The translations under genes and the position numbers were made by a program. The notes beneath the pieces are model-generated. The model saw only the letters and a program-made list of their open reading frames with translations. It ran no database searches and was not told the origin of the DNA. Shown piece by piece: positions 7,089-9,577 of a DNA stretch of 9,577 nt. The stretch is from Anaerolineae bacterium (lineage in GTDB: Bacteria; Chloroflexota; Anaerolineae; J102), in the NCBI GenBank assembly GCA_015493675.1, contig WGCR01000147.1:1-9577 (forward strand). The letters are read 5' to 3'. Every line of letters begins with the position of its first letter. The stretch's first letter is position 1.

Positions 7089-7343
7089 GATCATTCTTCT
7101 CCTGAAGAGATTGCATAAAAGCGGAAGCGAAAGGGTGAAGTGGGAATGAAATCGTGACGGATCTTTCAATAGCGCCTCCTTTAGGGTGAATCATGCGAAA
7201 AAAAATCAGATTTTCTGGCACAATACATCCCCCGCGCTCTTACCTGTGATACGATGATGTTTCTGGTCAAAAACTGCCGTCAAACTCACGAAAATGCTCC
7301 CATTGGGGGATTTGTGGCGAATGAGGTGGTACAGGTTTTTCCG
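7089..7343 (-). promoter_or_regulatory. Long 5' leader of the transporter operon
   Basis: If transcription starts about seven bases past the -10 box, the leader is about 250 nt to the preferred ATG. It contains the 7-bp complement GGGGGAT (7305-7311) / ATCCCCC (7227-7233), which could close a domain of about 85 nt. It also has the palindrome AAAATCAGATTTT (7202-7214) ending in a run of eight T on the minus strand. A 5-bp hairpin TCTTC/GAAGA (7108-7095) holds the AGGAG of the ATG start in its loop and stem. I match no known riboswitch class. The features would suit leader control, but each is weak alone. Confidence 0.35.
7167..7182 (-). promoter_or_regulatory. Consensus ribosome binding site with in-frame TTG start
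   Basis: AAAGGAGG (7182-7175) sits five bases before a TTG (7169-7167) that is in frame with the binding-protein gene. Initiation here would add 27 residues before MKLRTG. This is a stronger Shine-Dalgarno match than the AGGAG (7103-7099) that serves the ATGs at 7094 and 7088. The extension would give an unusually long n-region for a lipoprotein signal, so I prefer the downstream start, but the quality of this site is not easily dismissed. Confidence 0.45.
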
Positions 7344-7349
7344 TAAGCT

Positions 7350-7378
7350 ATTTTACAGGAACAAATCTTCGATGTCAA
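7350..7378 (-). promoter_or_regulatory. Sigma-70-type promoter of the transporter operon
   Basis: On the minus strand a perfect -35 box TTGACA (7378-7373) is followed after exactly 17 bases by TAAAAT (7355-7350), one mismatch from the consensus -10. The expected start of transcription is near 7343. It lies just past the fucI terminator and reads into the binding-protein gene, so the operon has its own promoter. A weak inverted repeat GTAAGC/TTTTAC-like (7343-7356) overlaps the -10 box. Confidence 0.8.
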
Positions 7379-7383
7379 GCCAC

Positions 7384-7409
7384 TTCGAAAGAGAAGCATA
7401 AATTTCGAA
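7384..7409. promoter_or_regulatory. Two TTCGAA palindromes 20 bp apart: candidate operator
   Basis: The palindrome TTCGAA occurs at 7384-7389 and 7404-7409, each followed by AG on the plus strand (TTCGAAAG), with starts exactly 20 bp (two helical turns) apart. A partial copy TTCGA lies at 7368-7372, within the promoter spacer. The nearer full copy is six bases upstream of the -35 box, a usual place for a regulator to act. No regulator gene is in the window to link to it. Confidence 0.4.
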
Positions 7410-7443
7410 AGCAAAAAGAAAGCCGCCGGTAAATCGGCGGCTT
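7410..7443 (-). terminator. Intrinsic terminator of fucI
   Basis: The perfect 9-bp stem AAGCCGCCG/CGGCGGCTT (7443-7435 with 7428-7420), with a 6-nt loop, is followed on the minus strand by the T-rich tail TCTTTTTGCTTT. It begins 43 bases past the fucI stop codon. The GC-rich stem and T-tract are the textbook form, and they separate fucI from the transporter operon. Confidence 0.9.
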
Positions 7444-7486
7444 GGCAAGAGAGATAAGTTGCGCCTCGGGGGCGACTCATCTGGTG

Positions 7487-9298
7487 TCAATACTGCCCGT
7501 ACAGCGGCCCGAAGTTGGCGCAGGCCCGGAAGTCCGCGCCCTCGCGATCGGCAGTGCCGAAGGCGTTCCAGGCGCTGGGCCGGAAGATATCTTCCTCGGG
7601 CACGTTGTGCATGTAAACGGGGATGCGCAGCATCGAGGCCAGCGTGATGAGATCGGAGCCGATGTGACCGTAGGCGAAAGCGCCGTGATTTGCGCCCCAG
7701 TTATACATCACCGTGTACACGTCCCGGAACGCGCCCTCGCCCGTCAGCCGAGGGACGAACCAGGTGGTGGGCCAGGTGGGATTGGTGCGCTGATCCAGGA
7801 TGTCGTGCACGTCGTCGGGCAGCTCGATGGTGTAGCCCTCCGCAATCTGCAGAGCCGGGCCCAAGCCCTTGACGATGTTGATGCGGGCCAGAGTGACGGG
7901 CATGCCCCCGCGGGTGCGATAGCGGGTGGACCAGCCGCCGCCCCGGAAGTATTCGGTGATGGCGGGATGGAAGGTGGTCGCATCCAGCATCTTTTGGGCG
8001 TCCTCGGGCGTCGCCTCCCACCAGGGTTTCATCGCGGGCTTGCCATCGATCAGGGCCTCGCCCGTGCCATCCAGGGCGGCGGAGCCGGAGTTGATGAGAT
8101 GCAGGAAGCCGTTTTCGGCCAGGCCCTCGGGCCGATAGCCGGTGACGCGCTCCACCGAGTCTGGACTCCAGTAAGTGCGCACATCCGCGAAAATCTGAGC
8201 CCCGCCCGTGAGCAGATGCCCGAACAGCATGGTCACGCCGTTCAGAGAATCATTCTCGGTGGCCAGCATGTAGGGCTGACGGATGCCGTTCCAGTCGAAG
8301 GTGGTGTTGAGGAGCGTCTCCATGAAGTCGCCGTTGGGGAAATGATCCGTCCACTGGCGCTGCCCCTGGAAGCCCGCGGCGATGGCGTTGCGCCCCAGGG
8401 CCTCCTCGCCAAAGCCCAGCTCGTCCAGGCGGGGATTGCCCACCATCATATCCCGGGTGATCAGCGCCATCTTGATGGAAGTGGCCCATTCCTGCTCCAA
8501 CTGCTCGCGGCTGCGCTGGTTTTCGGGTGGATTGTAGTCCTTGCCCTCTCTGAGGTTTTCCTTCACCCAGGCGAAGGCCCGCCCGAACTCCTCCTGATCG
8601 TAGATGCCCTCATCGATGCGGCGGATGAGTTCGGTCATATCCACCGGCTCGACCCGCATGCCCAGATAGGATTCGAAAAAGCTGTGATCCACGGTAGAGC
8701 CGGCGATGCCCATGGATGTGCCGCCGATGGAGAGATAGGATTTGCCCCGCATCCGGGCCACGGCCAGGCCCGCGCGGGCGAATTGCAGCAGCTTCTCCTG
8801 CACATCCTCCGGGATGGTCGTATCTCCGGCGTCCTGCACGTCCCGGCCATAGATGCTGAACGCGGGCAGGCCCTTCTGGGTGTGCCCGGCCAGGGCCGCG
8901 GCCAGGTAGACCGCGCCTGGACGCTCCGTGCCATTGAAACCCCAGATGGCCTTGGGCGTGTGCGGGTCCAGATCCAGGGTCTCGGCGCCATAGCACCAGC
9001 ATGGCGTCACGGTGAGAGAGACGCCCACGCCCTCCCGGGCGAACTTCTCCGCGGCCATAGCCGCTTCGGCCACGCCGCCGATGGTCGTATCAGCGATGAC
9101 GCATTCCACGGGCATGCCGTTGGGGTGGCGCAGATTCTCGGAGAGGAATTTCGCCACAGATTTGGCCATATTCATGGTCTGGTCTTCCAATGATTCCCGC
9201 ACGCCCCGTCTGCGGCCATCGATGGTGGGCCTGATGCCGATTTTTGGCATTTCGCCAATGAGGCGATTCTGCGGAGGATTCACGTTGAGATCATTCAT
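7487..9298 (-). CDS. fucI: L-fucose isomerase (also D-arabinose isomerase)
   Basis: This 603-residue protein matches E. coli FucI (591 residues) along its length. FucI is a hexameric, manganese-dependent cytoplasmic enzyme converting L-fucose to L-fuculose, and D-arabinose to D-ribulose. Recognisable blocks: PKIGIRPTIDGRRRGVRESL (18-37), TPCWCYGAETLDLDP (98-112), WGFNGTERPGAVYLAAALA (119-137), INSGSAALDG (402-411), EYFRGGGW (449-456) and NPTWPTTWFVPRLTG (506-520). The metal-site residues are present: E348 in ATENDSLNG, D372 in FADVRTYW and H538 in NWGANHGA, matching E. coli E337, D361 and H528. The ATG at 9298 is chosen because AGGAG (9311-9307) lies eight bases upstream. An in-frame upstream start would add 26 residues without a family match. 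The N-terminus is about 11 residues longer than in E. coli. It has its own terminator and is probably monocistronic from this end. Confidence 0.97.
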   Translation of the reverse strand: MNDLNVNPPQNRLIGEMPKIGIRPTIDGRRRGVRESLEDQTMNMAKSVAKFLSENLRHPNGMPVECVIADTTIGGVAEAAMAAEKFAREGVGVSLTVTPCWCYGAETLDLDPHTPKAIWGFNGTERPGAVYLAAALAGHTQKGLPAFSIYGRDVQDAGDTTIPEDVQEKLLQFARAGLAVARMRGKSYLSIGGTSMGIAGSTVDHSFFESYLGMRVEPVDMTELIRRIDEGIYDQEEFGRAFAWVKENLREGKDYNPPENQRSREQLEQEWATSIKMALITRDMMVGNPRLDELGFGEEALGRNAIAAGFQGQRQWTDHFPNGDFMETLLNTTFDWNGIRQPYMLATENDSLNGVTMLFGHLLTGGAQIFADVRTYWSPDSVERVTGYRPEGLAENGFLHLINSGSAALDGTGEALIDGKPAMKPWWEATPEDAQKMLDATTFHPAITEYFRGGGWSTRYRTRGGMPVTLARINIVKGLGPALQIAEGYTIELPDDVHDILDQRTNPTWPTTWFVPRLTGEGAFRDVYTVMYNWGANHGAFAYGHIGSDLITLASMLRIPVYMHNVPEEDIFRPSAWNAFGTADREGADFRACANFGPLYGQY

Positions 9299-9363
9299 GC
9301 CACTTTCTCCTGAAGGAAAATGAATGTAACTGCTAAGGTAGTTGGCGCCAATCGTCCTTTTTT

Positions 9364-9397
9364 GCCACGAAGACACGAAGGGAACAAAGACACGAAG
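9364..9397. repeat. Degenerate ACGAAGACACGAAG-type direct repeat
   Basis: The 10-mer AGACACGAAG is repeated at 9371-9380 and 9388-9397, 17 bases apart, with a further partial copy CCACGAAG at 9365-9372. Similar 'ccacgaagacacgaag' strings recur as intergenic filler in Chloroflexota, Planctomycetes and other environmental genomes, as I remember. This is probably a member of such a dispersed family. Confidence 0.55.
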
Positions 9398-9414
9398 TCA
9401 TTCAGAAAAGATTT

Positions 9415-9439
9415 TATCCGTGTTTTCTCGTATCCGTGT
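9415..9439. repeat. TATCCGTGT direct repeat pair
   Basis: TATCCGTGT occurs at 9415-9423 and 9431-9439, 16 bases apart. It lies next to the ACGAAG repeat with a similar period and is probably another degenerate intergenic repeat rather than a regulator site. Confidence 0.4.
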
Positions 9440-9481
9440 CGAGTGAACAGGGTTACGTTAGTAGTTACCTTTTTTCACTCA

Positions 9482-9494
9482 AACCTGACAGGTT
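9482..9494. repeat. Perfect palindrome AACCTGACAGGTT
   Basis: This is a 13-base perfect inverted repeat with a single central base. It shares the style of the ACCTTC/GAAGGT palindrome between the permease and kinase genes (an A/C/T-rich arm with CCT and AGG). It may be a small dispersed palindromic element; an operator for fucI is an alternative, although it lies about 185 bases from the start codon. Confidence 0.45.
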
Positions 9495-9577
9495 CTGGTG
9501 AATCTTGCTGCAGAAGACGTCGCTCTTAGCCTATATTTCGCACATTAACAAGCCGAATAAAGAGACATAACGAGGGG

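Larger units (their letters stand above)
9299..9577. other. Non-coding spacer upstream of fucI
   Basis: No convincing coding sequence is seen. It should carry the fucI promoter. The best candidates on the minus strand, TTGGCG-17-TACATT ending near 9327 and TTGTTA-17-TAAGAG further up, are weak matches, so none is assigned. The strong SD of fucI lies at its left end. The rest is AT-richer than the genes and contains the short repeats listed separately. Confidence 0.6.

Noticed and set aside
7442..9193. A 583-codon open frame on the plus strand opposite fucI
   Set aside because: It is the antisense of a highly conserved gene. The translation is Gly/Ala/His/Arg-rich with no family resemblance, as expected from high-GC antisense frames.
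9299..9376. A 26-residue N-terminal extension of FucI from an upstream in-frame start
   Set aside because: Family similarity begins well after the ATG at 9298, which has a good AGGAG at the right distance; the extension overlaps that SD.
9364..9439. A possible CRISPR array from the short repeats upstream of fucI
   Set aside because: The units are only 9-10 bases, degenerate, two copies each and spaced 16-17 bases, too short and irregular for CRISPR repeats and spacers; no cas genes are present.

Overview
The window holds a carbohydrate-uptake and catabolism locus read entirely from the minus strand. The organism is probably a member of the Chloroflexota (Anaerolineae-like). This is an inference from three things: a moderately high-GC coding sequence, a lipoprotein whose linker after the lipobox is built from VVVTQVVEKEVEKEV-type repeats (common in binding proteins of that phylum), and intergenic spacers filled with short degenerate repeats and perfect palindromes. 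No rRNA or other marker gene is present to confirm it.

Layout in the direction of transcription (right to left). (1) 9577-9299: non-coding spacer with degenerate direct repeats and a palindrome. (2) 9298-7487: complete fucI (L-fucose/D-arabinose isomerase), closed by a clear intrinsic terminator at 7443-7410. (3) 7409-7089: regulatory spacer with two TTCGAA palindromes exactly 20 bp apart, a near-consensus sigma-70 promoter (TTGACA, 17 bp, TAAAAT) and a leader of about 250 nt. (4) 7088-1: an operon-like run of six genes: sugar-binding lipoprotein, two CUT1-type ABC permeases, an FGGY-family sugar kinase, a DUF4380/galactose-mutarotase-like protein, and the N-terminal 223 codons of araB (L-ribulokinase), which runs off the left edge.

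How the genes could work together. The lipoprotein captures a sugar outside the cell and the two permeases bring it in. The mutarotase-like protein may interconvert sugar anomers, FucI isomerises an aldose to a ketose, and the two FGGY kinases phosphorylate ketoses for aldolase or pentose-phosphate entry. L-arabinose is the best guess for the operon because of araB; fucI points to L-fucose or D-arabinose. No transporter ATPase, regulator, aldolase or epimerase gene lies in the window.

The enzymes belong to known families and no wholly new system is evident. The points most worth a second look are extra paired membrane segments in both permeases, two competing start sites for the binding protein, stem-loops placed at two gene junctions, and the uncharacterised DUF4380-like protein inside a pentose operon.
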